DNA of 64,000 nucleotides, from NCBI RefSeq assembly GCF_019083995.1, contig NZ_JAHRCU010000014.1, forward strand, positions 62,001-126,000, written 5' to 3'. The first letter of the stretch is position 1. Each line of letters opens with the position of its first letter. The notes beneath the pieces were generated by a model. It was not told the origin of the DNA and did not search any database. It saw nothing but the letters and a program-made list of their open reading frames with translations. A program made the translations under genes and the position numbers. This DNA is from Roseococcus sp. SDR (GTDB lineage: Bacteria > Pseudomonadota > Alphaproteobacteria > Acetobacterales > Acetobacteraceae). Positions 52,061-61,365 of this stretch are shown here, one piece after another.

Positions 52061-52971
52061 GCCGGCACCGGCAGCGCCAGCACGCGCGAGGCCGCCTCCA
52101 CCACCTGCTCCACCGCGAGGCGCTGCATGGGCGTATTCGCCGGCGGCCCCTTGGCCAGCACGGCCTGGGCGCGGGCGCCGACGGGGGCGTATTCGCTGGC
52201 CGGTGTGGGGCCGAAGAGGCCCAGCGTCGGCGCGCCGGTCGCGGCCGAGAGATGCATCAGCCCGGAATCATTGCCGATGAAGAGCGCGCCGCGCGCCAGC
52301 ACCGCCGCCGCCTCGGGCAGGGAAAGCTGGCCCACCAGATCCAGCGCCTCCGGCAGGGCGGCCAGCACGGGCTCGGCCATCTGCCGCTCCGCCTCGCCCG
52401 GCCCACCCAGGATGGCGAGGCGCGCGCCCGGCAGCAGGCCACCCGGCCCGGTGAGCTTCTGGGCCAGCGCGATGAAGCGCTCGGCCGGCCACATCTTCAC
52501 CCGCCAATTGGCGGTGGGCCCCAGAATCAGCCAGGGGCCGCCCGGCAGCAGCGCGGCCGCCCGCGCCGCCTCGGCCTCACCGAACCAGGCGACGGGGCGC
52601 GGCGCGGGCGTCACGCCCAGCGTCTCCGCGATGTGCAGCAGCCGGTGGCCGGAGCGGCGGCCGCCCTTCATCACCGCGCGCTTCTTCGCCAGCAGCGTCC
52701 AGGCGATGGCCGAGCCGCGCAAATCCACCACCAGTTCCCAGCGCCGGAAGGCCACCTGGCGCCACAGCTCCAGCCAATGCAGGGACCAACGCCGCTTGGT
52801 GACGGGGATGATGCACTCCAGCCCCGGCATGCGGGCGAAGACGCCCTCCGCCACCGTCCCGCAGACGATGGTCACGGCCGCGCCCGGGTTCTCGCGCAGC
52901 AGATGGTCGAGCAGGCCCGTGGAGAGCACGGCGTCGCCGATGCGGGTGGAGGTGATGAACAGGATGCGCAC
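52057..52971 (-). CDS. glycosyltransferase family 9 (heptosyltransferase-like)
   Basis: 304 residues from GTG. N-terminus RILFITSTRIGDAVLSTGLLDHLL and C-terminus FIGNDSGLMHLSAATGAPTLGLFGPTPASEYAPVG are diagnostic of ADP-heptose:LPS heptosyltransferases (GT9). It would add heptose or a related sugar to the LPS core. First gene of the minus-strand operon GT9-GT2-GT4-GT4-asnB; divergent from ygfZ with a 66-bp gap. Confidence 0.92.
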   Translation of the reverse strand: MRILFITSTRIGDAVLSTGLLDHLLRENPGAAVTIVCGTVAEGVFARMPGLECIIPVTKRRWSLHWLELWRQVAFRRWELVVDLRGSAIAWTLLAKKRAVMKGGRRSGHRLLHIAETLGVTPAPRPVAWFGEAEAARAAALLPGGPWLILGPTANWRVKMWPAERFIALAQKLTGPGGLLPGARLAILGGPGEAERQMAEPVLAALPEALDLVGQLSLPEAAAVLARGALFIGNDSGLMHLSAATGAPTLGLFGPTPASEYAPVGARAQAVLAKGPPANTPMQRLAVEQVVEAASRVLALPVPA

Positions 52972-53037
52972 GGGGGGAGCCTCTAGCAGAAAGAGGGCCG
53001 CTTGAACCCCCCGGCGGAAGCCGCCACATGCCTCCCC

Positions 53038-53853
53038 ATGCCGATCGCCACCCTGACCGACCGCGCCGTCCTCGAAGTGACCGGCGAGGACCGCCTCGCC
53101 TTCCTCCAGGGCCTGGTGTCCAACGACGTGACCGAGGCCGCCCCCGGCCGCGCCGTCTGGACCGCCCTGCTGACGCCGCAGGGCAAGTGGCTGGCCGATT
53201 TCTTCCTGACCGCCGAGGCCGACCGCCTGCTCATCGACGCCGAGGCGGAACAGGCCGGGATGCTCATGCAGAAGCTGCTGCGCTTCCGCCTGCGCTCCAA
53301 GGTGGCCATGGCGCCGCTGGCGGGCTGGGTGGTGCAGGCCGGCTGGGGCGGGGCCGCGATGCCCGCCGGCGCCACCCCCGATCCGCGCCTACCCGAGGCC
53401 GGCTGGCGCTGGATGACCGCCACTCCAGCCCCCGCCGACGCGACGGAAGACGCCTATGACGCGCATCGCCTAAGCCTCGGCCTGCCCGACGGCTCGCGCG
53501 ACATGCAGGCCGAGCATTCCGTCCTGCTGGAGGCAGGCTTCGACGAGCTGCACGGCGTCTCCTGGTCCAAGGGCTGCTACATGGGGCAGGAACTCACGGC
53601 GCGGACCAAGTATCGCGGCCTGGTGAAGCGCCGCCTCGTGCCCGTCGCCGTGGAGGGCCCCCTCCCCGCGCGCGGCACGCCCGTCACCCAAGGCGCCGCG
53701 GAGGTGGGTGAGATGCGCTCCGGCCGTGAAGGCCGGGGCCTCGCGCTGCTGCGGCTTTCGGCGCTGAGCGCGGGCCCGCTGGAATGCGGCGGAGCACGGC
53801 TCCTCCCGCTCGTTCCGGCCTGGATGAAGCTGCCGGAGGCGAGCGATGCCTGA
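53038..53853 (+). CDS. ygfZ: YgfZ/GcvT-domain folate-binding protein
   Basis: 271 residues from MPIATLTDRAVLEVTGEDRLAFLQGLVSNDV. The YgfZ hallmark KGCYMGQELTARTKYRG is present, with the conserved cysteine. YgfZ uses tetrahydrofolate in assembly or repair of certain Fe-S enzymes. The short length (the second domain is abbreviated) is normal in alphaproteobacteria. It overlaps the following methyltransferase gene by 8 bp. Confidence 0.93.
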   Translation: MPIATLTDRAVLEVTGEDRLAFLQGLVSNDVTEAAPGRAVWTALLTPQGKWLADFFLTAEADRLLIDAEAEQAGMLMQKLLRFRLRSKVAMAPLAGWVVQAGWGGAAMPAGATPDPRLPEAGWRWMTATPAPADATEDAYDAHRLSLGLPDGSRDMQAEHSVLLEAGFDELHGVSWSKGCYMGQELTARTKYRGLVKRRLVPVAVEGPLPARGTPVTQGAAEVGEMRSGREGRGLALLRLSALSAGPLECGGARLLPLVPAWMKLPEASDA

Positions 53854-54307
53854 GGCGGATCACGGCCCCGGCGTGCGCGTCCCGCCGCCGGTGATGGTGG
53901 CGGTGGCGCTGGCCCTCGCCTGGGGCATGCAGAAGCTGCTCCCGGTGCAGCTCGGCCCGCCCGCGGTGGCGCTGGGCGGCATGGTGATCTTCCTCGCCAT
54001 GGGCTGGGTGGGCTGGGCGCTGCTGGTGCTCGTCCGCGCCGGGAACGACCCACGGCCGGACAAGCCAGACAGCGCCTTCGTGGCCGCCGGCCCCTACCGC
54101 TTCGGCCGGAACCCGATCTATTTCGGCTTCCTGCTCTTCCTCGCCGGCGTGGCGCTCAGCTGGGGCACGCTCTGGGCCTGGCTCGCCGTCGGCGCCACCT
54201 TCCTGGCACTCGACTGGCTCGTGGTGCGGAAGGAGGAAGCCTATCTCCGCACCCGCTTCCCAGAGAGCTACCCCGCCTACGCCGCGCGCACGCGACGCTG
54301 GCTTTAG
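53846..54307 (+). CDS. isoprenylcysteine carboxylmethyltransferase (ICMT) family membrane protein
   Basis: 153 residues. Four hydrophobic segments and the family's SAM-binding motif: GPYRFGRNPIYFGFLLFLAG, RKEEAYLRTRFPESYPAYAARTRRWL. Bacterial members are integral-membrane methyltransferases of mostly unknown substrate (phospholipids, isoprenoid-like thiols). The coupling with ygfZ suggests cotranscription only. Two stem-loops follow. Confidence 0.9.
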   Translation: MPEADHGPGVRVPPPVMVAVALALAWGMQKLLPVQLGPPAVALGGMVIFLAMGWVGWALLVLVRAGNDPRPDKPDSAFVAAGPYRFGRNPIYFGFLLFLAGVALSWGTLWAWLAVGATFLALDWLVVRKEEAYLRTRFPESYPAYAARTRRWL

Positions 54308-54316
54308 CGTCTGATC

Positions 54317-54397
54317 GCCTTTGGTGGGATCACCAAAGGCGTGAAGCAGCCTCTCAGCATGGTCTGAAGCGTGATCAATCTCTGTTGATGACGCTTC
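54317..54397. terminator. two stem-loops between convergent genes
   Basis: First: perfect GCCTTTGGTG-GGAT-CACCAAAGGC (54317-54340). Second: GAAGCGT-G-ATCAA / TTGAT-G-ACGCTTC (54366-54397), running into the end of the RND gene. They separate the ICMT-family gene and the convergent efflux operon. Confidence 0.7.
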
Positions 54398-57300
54398 AGC
54401 TCGAAGCCGGCTTCTCCGCCGGCTTCGGCTTGCGCTTCCGCTCTTCCCAGCGCTGCAGCACCGTGAAGAAGGCCGGCACGAAGAGCACCGCGAGGCCGGT
54501 ATTGGCCAGCATCCCCGACATCACCGCGATGCCGATCGAGTTGCGCGCCGAAGCGCCCGCCCCCGTCGCCAGCGCCAGCGGCAGCACGCCGAGGATGAAG
54601 GCGATGGAGGTCATGATGATCGGCCGGAAGCGCACCCGCGCCGCCTCGATCGCCGCCTCCTCGATCTCCATGCCCTTGGCCCGCAATTCGCGCGCGACCT
54701 CGACGATGAGGATCGCGTTCTTGGAGCCCAGCGCGACCAGCAGCACCAGACCGATCTGCGTGTAGAGGTTGTTCGCGATGCCAAGCCCGATCAGCGCCGC
54801 CGCCGTGCCCAGCAGCGCCAGCGGCACGGCGAGGATGACGCCCACCGGCGCGAGCCAGCTCTCATACTGCCCGGCCAGCACCATGTAGACCAGCAGCAAG
54901 GCGAGCGCGAAGACCAAGTACATCTGGCTGCCCACCTGCGCCTCCTGGTAGGAGAGCGCGGTCCAGTCGAAGCCCGTGCCCGGCGGCAGCACATGCCGGC
55001 CGATCTGCTCCATCAGCCCCATCACCTCGCCCGAGCTGAAGCCCTGCGCCGGGATGCCGCTGATCATCGCCGCCGGATAGAGGTTGTAGAGGTTGATGAG
55101 CGAGGGGCCGAGCTCCATCCGCCAGGAGGCCAGCGCGCCCACCGGCACCATCTGGCCCTGGCGGTTGCGCACATGCAGCTGGCCGATGTCGTCCGGGTTG
55201 ATGCGCGCATCGCCATCCGCCTGGACATAGACCTGGAAGGTGCGGCCGAAGCGGTTGAACTGGTTGACATAGGTGGAGCCCAGATAGCTCTGCACGGTCG
55301 AGAAGACGTCCGCCACGCCCACCTGCAGCGCCTCGGCCTGCACGCGGTCCACCTCCACACGCAGCTGCGGCACCTCGGCGCGGAAGGTGGTGAAGGCGCG
55401 GTTGATGGCCGATTGCGAGGAAGCGTTCTCGACCACCGTGTCGGTCAGGCGCTGCAGCTTGGTCCAGTCGAAGACGCCGTCCCGCAGCTCGACCATCATC
55501 GAGAAGCCGGAGGCATTGCCGATGCCCTGGATGGGCGGCGGCGGCAGCACGCTGATCGCGGCATCCTGATAGGTGCTGAAGCGCCGCAGCATGGTGGCGT
55601 AGAGGCCGCGCAGGTCTCTTCCGCTGCTGGGCGGGCGCAGCGACCAGTCATCCAGGATCACGTAGATCACGCCCGCATTCACCAGCGTGGCGTTGTTGTC
55701 CAGCACGGAGACGCCCGTGATGACGATGGTCTGCGCGACGCCCGGGATGGCGCGCACCTCGGTCTCGACGTCGGTCAGCACGCGATGCGAGCGCTCAAGC
55801 GAGGCGCCGTCGGGCAGCTGCACGCTGAGCAGCAGATAGCCCTGGTCCTCGGTCGGGATGAAGGCCGTCGGGATCCGCGTCAGCCCCCAGCCGGCCAGCC
55901 CGATCATGCCCAGCGCCAGCACGACCGAGACGCGCGCATGCCGGACGATGAAGCCGACCACCCGCGTATAGCCCCCCTCCACCACGCCGAAGCCGCGATT
56001 GAACACCCGGCAGAAGATGTTGCGCTTCTCGGGCGGTGTCGCGGGCTTCAGCCACATGGCGCATTGCGTGGGCTTCAGCGTCGCCGCGTTGATCGCGCTG
56101 ATCAGCGCGGTGGCGGCGATGACGAGCGCGAATTGCCGGTACATCTGCCCCGTCAGCCCGGGCAGGAAGGCGGCCGGCAGGAACACCGCCATCAGCACCA
56201 GCGTGATGCCGATGATCGGGCCGAACAGCTCGTCCATCGCCTTGCCGGCCGCGACATGCGGCTCCTCGCCCTTGTCGATGTGATGGGCCGCGGATTCCAC
56301 CACCACGATCGCGTCATCCACCACGATGCCGATGGCGAGCACGATGGCGAAGAGCGTGGAGAGGTTGATGGTGAAGCCCAGCGCCGCCATGGCCGCGAAG
56401 GCGCCGATGATGGTGACCGGCACCGTCGTCGCCGGCACCAGCGTGGCGCGCCAGTCCTGCAGGAAGACGAGGATGACGGCCAGCACCAGCACGCCCGCAA
56501 TGATGAGCGTGACATAGACCTCATGGATCGAGGCCTGCACGAAGACGGTCGTGTCGAAGGGGACGGCCCAGGTCATGCCCTCGGGGAAGTCGCGCGAGAG
56601 GCGCTCCATCGTCGCCTTCACCTGTGCGGCCACCTCCAGCGCATTGGCGCCGGGCAGCTGGAAGATGCCAAGACCGGTGGAGGCGCGGCCGTTCCAGTTG
56701 AAGATCTGGCTGTAGGTCTGGGCACCCAGCTCGACGCGGCCCACATCGCGCACGCGGATGAAGCGCCCGCCCGGCTCGGCCTTGATGATGATGTCCTCGA
56801 ACTGCGAGACATCCTCAAGGCGGCCCAGGATGTTCAGCGTGATCTGGAAGGCCTGGCCCGAGGGCGCGGGCTGCATGCCGAGCTGCCCCGCCGCCACCTG
56901 CTGGTTCTGCTGCTGCAGCGCCGTGATCACATCGGCCGGCACCAGGCCGCGCGCCTGCATCTGGTCGGGGTCGAGCCAGATGCGCATGGCGTATTCAGCC
57001 GCGCCGAAGACGCGCACCTGGCCCACGCCGGGCAGACGCGCCAGCTCCTGCATCAGGTTGATCGTCGCGTAATTCGCGAGGAACAGCCCGTCATGCCGCG
57101 GATTGCTGGAGGCCAGCGTCACGATCTCCAGGATGGAGCTGGCATGGATCTGCGTGGTGACGCCCTGCATCTGCACCGGCGCGGGCAGCTGCGCGAGCGC
57201 GGAGGAGACGCGGTTCTGCACCAGCACCTGCGCCATGTTCGGATCGGTGCCGATCTCGAAGGAGACGGTGAGGTTGTAGGAGCCATCCGCCGCCGATTGC

Positions 57301-57542
57301 GACTGCATGTAGATCATGCCGGCGACGCCGTTGACCTGCTGCTCGATCGGCAGGGCCACCGTGTCCACGATGGTCTGCGCCGAGGCGCCCGGATAGCTGG
57401 TGGTGACGGTCACCGTGGGCGGCACCACGTTCGGATACTGCGCGACCGGCAGGTTGAAGACCGAGACGGCACCGATCAGCACGAAGAGCATCGCGATGAC
57501 GTTGGCGAGGATGGGCCTCGCGATGAAGAAGCGCGAGATCAT
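54396..57542 (-). CDS. RND multidrug efflux permease (AcrB/MexB-like, HAE1)
   Basis: 1048 residues, full length. N-terminus ISRFFIARPILANVIAMLFVLIGAVSVFNLPVAQYPNVVPP is the HAE1 signature. Twelve membrane helices in two halves with large periplasmic loops after helices 1 and 7; the proton relay DD in IGIVVDDAIVVVES and the partner lysine in LVALGSKNAILIVE are intact. Drug:proton antiporter of a tripartite pump with the adaptor and outer-membrane channel encoded upstream. Start overlaps the adaptor stop by 4 nt. No regulator gene is adjacent. Confidence 0.96.
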   Translation of the reverse strand: MISRFFIARPILANVIAMLFVLIGAVSVFNLPVAQYPNVVPPTVTVTTSYPGASAQTIVDTVALPIEQQVNGVAGMIYMQSQSAADGSYNLTVSFEIGTDPNMAQVLVQNRVSSALAQLPAPVQMQGVTTQIHASSILEIVTLASSNPRHDGLFLANYATINLMQELARLPGVGQVRVFGAAEYAMRIWLDPDQMQARGLVPADVITALQQQNQQVAAGQLGMQPAPSGQAFQITLNILGRLEDVSQFEDIIIKAEPGGRFIRVRDVGRVELGAQTYSQIFNWNGRASTGLGIFQLPGANALEVAAQVKATMERLSRDFPEGMTWAVPFDTTVFVQASIHEVYVTLIIAGVLVLAVILVFLQDWRATLVPATTVPVTIIGAFAAMAALGFTINLSTLFAIVLAIGIVVDDAIVVVESAAHHIDKGEEPHVAAGKAMDELFGPIIGITLVLMAVFLPAAFLPGLTGQMYRQFALVIAATALISAINAATLKPTQCAMWLKPATPPEKRNIFCRVFNRGFGVVEGGYTRVVGFIVRHARVSVVLALGMIGLAGWGLTRIPTAFIPTEDQGYLLLSVQLPDGASLERSHRVLTDVETEVRAIPGVAQTIVITGVSVLDNNATLVNAGVIYVILDDWSLRPPSSGRDLRGLYATMLRRFSTYQDAAISVLPPPPIQGIGNASGFSMMVELRDGVFDWTKLQRLTDTVVENASSQSAINRAFTTFRAEVPQLRVEVDRVQAEALQVGVADVFSTVQSYLGSTYVNQFNRFGRTFQVYVQADGDARINPDDIGQLHVRNRQGQMVPVGALASWRMELGPSLINLYNLYPAAMISGIPAQGFSSGEVMGLMEQIGRHVLPPGTGFDWTALSYQEAQVGSQMYLVFALALLLVYMVLAGQYESWLAPVGVILAVPLALLGTAAALIGLGIANNLYTQIGLVLLVALGSKNAILIVEVARELRAKGMEIEEAAIEAARVRFRPIIMTSIAFILGVLPLALATGAGASARNSIGIAVMSGMLANTGLAVLFVPAFFTVLQRWEERKRKPKPAEKPASS

Positions 57543-58786
57543 CGGCTGGGCTGCGCCTGGGGGGCCGATTGCGCCGGGCGGGTGGGCGTCGCGACGGCGG
57601 GCGTCGGATTGGCCACCGTGCCGGTGACCGGCTCGGCCGAGGGCGGCGCGATGGTGCCGCGCTGAACGGTGACGCGCGCGCCCGGGATGGCGCGCTGCAG
57701 GCCGGAGATCACCACCTGGTCCTCCGCCTTCACCCCCTCCTCGATCACGCGCAGCGTGCCGATGCGCTGGCCCAGCACCACGGGCCGCTGCTCGATGGTG
57801 GAATTGGCGCCGACGACGAGGAGGTAGGAGCCGAGCTGGTTCGAGCCGAGTGCCGCCTCCGGTACCATCAGCGCATCCGGCCGCGTGCGGATCGGCACGC
57901 GCACCCGCACGAAGAGGCCGGGCAGCAAAGTCTGGTCGGCATTGGCGAAGAGGCCGCGCAACTGCAGCGTGCCCGTCGCGGGGTCGAGCTGCGGCGCGAT
58001 ATAGTCGAGCCGCCCGCCGATGCGGAACTGGGAATCGCCCGCCAGCGCGATCTGCACCGGCGGCGCGTTCTCGCCCAGCTGGTCCGGCCGGCGGATGCCC
58101 CGCCCGTCCAGCTCACGCCGGATGCGCAGCAGATCGCGCTCATTGACCGAGAAATTCACATGGATGGGCGAGAGCTGCACCAGGGTCGCGAGGCGCGTCG
58201 GCGTCGAGGCGCCGACCATGGCGCCCACATCCACCATATGCGCGCCGGCCACGCCGTCGAAGGGCGCCGTCACATCGGTATAGCCAAGGTTGATGCGGGC
58301 CAGCGCGAGATTGGCCTGCGCCTCGGCCAGCGTCGCCTGCGCCTGGTCGCGCTGCGACTGCCAGCGCTCGAGGTCCGCCTGCGCGGTCGCGTTCTGGCTG
58401 ATCAGCCGCTGCTGGCGCGCCAGTTCGGCATTGGCGCGGTCCAGCAGCGCCTGGTTCTGCTGCACCTGCGCCTCGGATTGCTGGACCTTGGCGCGATACT
58501 GGTCGGGCTCGATCTGGAACAGGCGCTGGCCGCTGCGCACCACAGCGCCATCGGCGTAGTCGATCGAGCGCAGGAAGCCCGGCACCCGCGCGACGAGGTC
58601 AATCACGCTGACCGCGACGGTGCTGCCCGTGGCTTCCAGATATTCCGTGGCCGGCCCCACCGCGGGGGTCGCCGCCGTCACCTGCGGGGGCGGCGGCGGC
58701 ACGAAGGTGTTGTCCTCCTTGCAGCCGAGCAGCGCGCCCGTGATCAGCAGCAGGCTGGCATGACGTCGGATCATCGGGATGCTCAC
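57539..58786 (-). CDS. RND efflux periplasmic adaptor (membrane fusion protein)
   Basis: 415 residues from GTG; an ATG 4 codons on is an alternative start. Lipoprotein signal with ALLGC (Cys22). Barrel-sandwich and coiled-coil hairpin: DGAVVRSGQRLFQIEPDQYRAKVQQSEAQVQQNQALLDRANAELARQQRL and LAEAQANLALARINLGYTDVTAPFDGVAGA, then beta-barrel and membrane-proximal domains. Links permease and outer-membrane channel. Overlaps permease by 4 nt and starts 1 bp after the channel gene's stop. A Pro/Ala-rich tail of about 30 residues is unusual. Confidence 0.94.
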   Translation of the reverse strand: MSIPMIRRHASLLLITGALLGCKEDNTFVPPPPPQVTAATPAVGPATEYLEATGSTVAVSVIDLVARVPGFLRSIDYADGAVVRSGQRLFQIEPDQYRAKVQQSEAQVQQNQALLDRANAELARQQRLISQNATAQADLERWQSQRDQAQATLAEAQANLALARINLGYTDVTAPFDGVAGAHMVDVGAMVGASTPTRLATLVQLSPIHVNFSVNERDLLRIRRELDGRGIRRPDQLGENAPPVQIALAGDSQFRIGGRLDYIAPQLDPATGTLQLRGLFANADQTLLPGLFVRVRVPIRTRPDALMVPEAALGSNQLGSYLLVVGANSTIEQRPVVLGQRIGTLRVIEEGVKAEDQVVISGLQRAIPGARVTVQRGTIAPPSAEPVTGTVANPTPAVATPTRPAQSAPQAQPSR

Positions 58787-58787
58787 G

Positions 58788-60440
58788 CTAGAAGGTGGGT
58801 TGAGGCAGCAGACCCTGGGTCCGCGGCGGGGTCAGGCGGCCATCGTCGTAGTCGAGCAGCGGGCCCCAATCGGTGCGCAGCGCCATCTGCCGTCGCGTCG
58901 CCTCGGTGACGAGCGGCCGCCCCTCGCGGATCTCCCAGCCGCCGCCGAGCGCGCGATAGACGGAGATGAGGCCCTGCGGGATGTCGGTCTCCGCGATGGC
59001 GAGCTGATCCTCGTATTCCAGCAGGATGCGCTGGCTGAGCAGCACCGTCGTGTAGTCCGTCTGCCCCTGCTCATACTGCGTGAGCGAGACGGCGGCGGCG
59101 CGGCGCGAGGCCGCGACGGCGCGCCGCAGCGAGACGGCGGCCTGCTGCGCGCCCGCGAAGGCGGCGAGCCCGTCCTCCACCTCGCGCTGCGCCTGCAGCA
59201 CGGCCTGCTGGTAGGTGAGCAGCGCGGCCTGGAGCACCGCATCCTGCGCGCGCACCTGGTTGGTGATCTGCCCCCAGTTCAGGATGTTCCAGACGACCGA
59301 GGGGCCGGCGGTGAAGCTCGTCGAATTGCGCCAGGCGCCGCCGGAATTGAGCCGCAGGCTGCCCGCATCCGTCGCCAGGAAGCCGAAGCTGCCGCTGATC
59401 GAGAAGGCGGGGAAGAGATCGGCCCGCGCCACGCCGACGCGGGCACTCTGCGCCGCCGCATTGGCGATGGTGAGCCTGAGATCCGGCCGGCGGCGCAGCA
59501 GGTCGGCCGGCACGCCGGTCGCCACCATCAGGCGGGGGCGCGGGATCGGGCCTGGCTGCAGCAGGGGCCGGACCTCGGCAGGCGTGACACCCAGCAGCAC
59601 GGCCAGCGCGTTGCGCGCGCGCTCGATCTGCGCCTCCAGGCCCGGCACGAGCGCCTCGGTCCCGGAAAGCTGCGACTGCGCCTGGTCGGGGTCGCGCTCG
59701 CTGGTCGCGCCCTCGCGGAAGCGCACGCGCGCGATTCGCAGCGATTGCCGCTGCAGGTTGATATTGGCCTTGGTGATGGCGAGCCGCGCTTCCAGCCCGC
59801 GCATGTTCACATAGGTCGCCGCCACGTCGCTCAGCAGGCTGACCATCGCATTGTCGTAATCCGCGATGGAGGCGACGAGGTCGGCGTCGGAGGCTTCGAT
59901 GGCGCGGCGGAAGCGGCCCCAGAAATCGATTTCCCAGGCGGCGGTGATGCCGGCGCGGCCCAGATTGTAGCTCCGCGTGCCGCCCGCGATGCCGCCGGCA
60001 TTGTTGGTGTTCGCGCGCTCGGCCAGCAGCAGCCCATAGGCCTGCTGCTGCTGCGGGTAATAGGCGCCGACGGTGGCCGCCAGCACGGCGCGCGCCTGCA
60101 GCACGCGCACGCCGGCCCGTTGCAGGGTGAGGTTCTGCGCCGCCGCCGTCTCGATCAGGCGGTTGAGCGTCGGGTCGTTCAGGCTGCGCCACCAGGCGGT
60201 ATCGGCCGGCGGGCAGGTGGTGGTGGCGCTGGGCACGCAGGCGCTGACGGGAAGATTGGGTGCGGCGGCCCAGCTGGTGTCGAGCTGCGCGGGCGGGCGC
60301 GCGAAATCGGGGCCCACCATGGTGCAGCCGCCCAGCATCGGCACGGCCAGGGCCAGCACGGCCCGGCGGCCCGGGGCGCGGGGTGGCTCGCCGGCTCCCG
60401 CGGCGCGCCGCGGCATGGTTTCATCAGACGGCACGGGCAC
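58788..60440 (-). CDS. outer-membrane efflux lipoprotein (NodT/OprM-like)
   Basis: 550 residues from GTG; ATG at 60416 is a good alternative. Lipobox PMLGGC (Cys39). Two structural repeats of long helices with family motifs TMVGPDFARPP, WWRSLNDPTLNRLIETAAAQNLTLQRAGVRVLQARA, and LGVTPAEVRPL, RRRPDLRLTIANAAAQSARVGVARADLFPAFSISGS. Trimeric outer-membrane exit duct. The operon order channel-adaptor-permease differs from the more usual adaptor-permease-channel. No gene for a TetR-type repressor is next to it. Confidence 0.93.
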   Translation of the reverse strand: MPVPSDETMPRRAAGAGEPPRAPGRRAVLALAVPMLGGCTMVGPDFARPPAQLDTSWAAAPNLPVSACVPSATTTCPPADTAWWRSLNDPTLNRLIETAAAQNLTLQRAGVRVLQARAVLAATVGAYYPQQQQAYGLLLAERANTNNAGGIAGGTRSYNLGRAGITAAWEIDFWGRFRRAIEASDADLVASIADYDNAMVSLLSDVAATYVNMRGLEARLAITKANINLQRQSLRIARVRFREGATSERDPDQAQSQLSGTEALVPGLEAQIERARNALAVLLGVTPAEVRPLLQPGPIPRPRLMVATGVPADLLRRRPDLRLTIANAAAQSARVGVARADLFPAFSISGSFGFLATDAGSLRLNSGGAWRNSTSFTAGPSVVWNILNWGQITNQVRAQDAVLQAALLTYQQAVLQAQREVEDGLAAFAGAQQAAVSLRRAVAASRRAAAVSLTQYEQGQTDYTTVLLSQRILLEYEDQLAIAETDIPQGLISVYRALGGGWEIREGRPLVTEATRRQMALRTDWGPLLDYDDGRLTPPRTQGLLPQPTF

Positions 60441-60533
60441 CCATCCTCACTCGATTCATTCAAACCCAGAGTGAACGATATGGACCCAGCGCACGGCTGA
60501 GAAGGGCTATCCCGCGCGACGCGGCTTCATCGC

Positions 60534-61319
60534 GTGTTAATCCTCCATGGCAATGATCGGGGCGTGGAACCGCTTGCCGCCCTCCCTGTCCCCTCCGCCC
60601 AGCCGGCTGCCGCGGCGCCCCGCGCCCGCCAGCCTTTGCCCGGTGGCTTCGCCGTCGCCCTCGCCTCCGCGCAGGAGGCCGCGCCGCGCGTCCGGGGCGT
60701 GGCCCTCTCGGGCATCGGCCCCCGCCCCTGGGAGGCGGCGCCCAACCCCGAATTCCGCCAGCGCATCGCCCAGGCCGAACGCAGCGCCGAGCACGCGCGG
60801 GACGGCTACGGCGTGCGAAACCCGCGTTCCGGCGCGCTCGGCCGCTACCAGTTCCTGCCGAGCAGCCTGCTCGACCTCGGCTGGAAGAACGCCCAAGGCG
60901 GCTGGACCGCGCTCGCCGAGCGCCATGGCGTGCGCAGCGAGGCCGATTTCCTGGCCAATCCGGCCGCGCAGGAGGCCGCGATGTCCCACTTCCTCCGCCG
61001 CGTCGAGGTGCAGCTCGAGCGCAATGGCGTGATGACGCGCCAGGGCGGTACGGTGCGCGGCCTGAACGGGGAGGAGATCAGCCTCACCGAAGGCGGCATG
61101 GTCGCCGCCGCGCATCGCCGCGGCTCGGGCATGCTGGCGCGCTATCTGGCGCACCGGACCAGCACGCCCGATGCGCCGCTCTCGGCGCGCGAGCGTTCGG
61201 CCTTCCAGGCGGTGGAGCGCCGGCTGCAGGATTTCGGCCCGGTCGCCTATGCCAGCTTGCGGCCGCAGCCGAACCGCGCGCTGGCAGCCGCACCGGGGGC
61301 GAATCCACCGCCCTCGTAA
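60534..61319 (+). CDS. lysozyme-like / lytic transglycosylase-like protein
   Basis: 261 residues from GTG (a GTG at 60564 is equally possible). After a Pro/Ala-rich N-terminus comes a lysozyme-fold region: FRQRIAQAERSAEHARDGYGVRNPRSGALGRYQFLPSSLLDLGWKNAQGGW, with the GALGRYQF motif and upstream Glu (AQAE) that fits the catalytic position, then RRGSGMLARYLAHRT. No signal peptide is visible, unlike most lytic transglycosylases, so it may be released by another route, act in a flagellar or phage-like context, or be non-catalytic. Divergent from the efflux operon. Confidence 0.7.
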   Translation: MLILHGNDRGVEPLAALPVPSAQPAAAAPRARQPLPGGFAVALASAQEAAPRVRGVALSGIGPRPWEAAPNPEFRQRIAQAERSAEHARDGYGVRNPRSGALGRYQFLPSSLLDLGWKNAQGGWTALAERHGVRSEADFLANPAAQEAAMSHFLRRVEVQLERNGVMTRQGGTVRGLNGEEISLTEGGMVAAAHRRGSGMLARYLAHRTSTPDAPLSARERSAFQAVERRLQDFGPVAYASLRPQPNRALAAAPGANPPPS

Positions 61320-61365
61320 CATCCCCGCTTGCCCGACTCCGCTCCGGGGCCACATGCAGGGGGCC

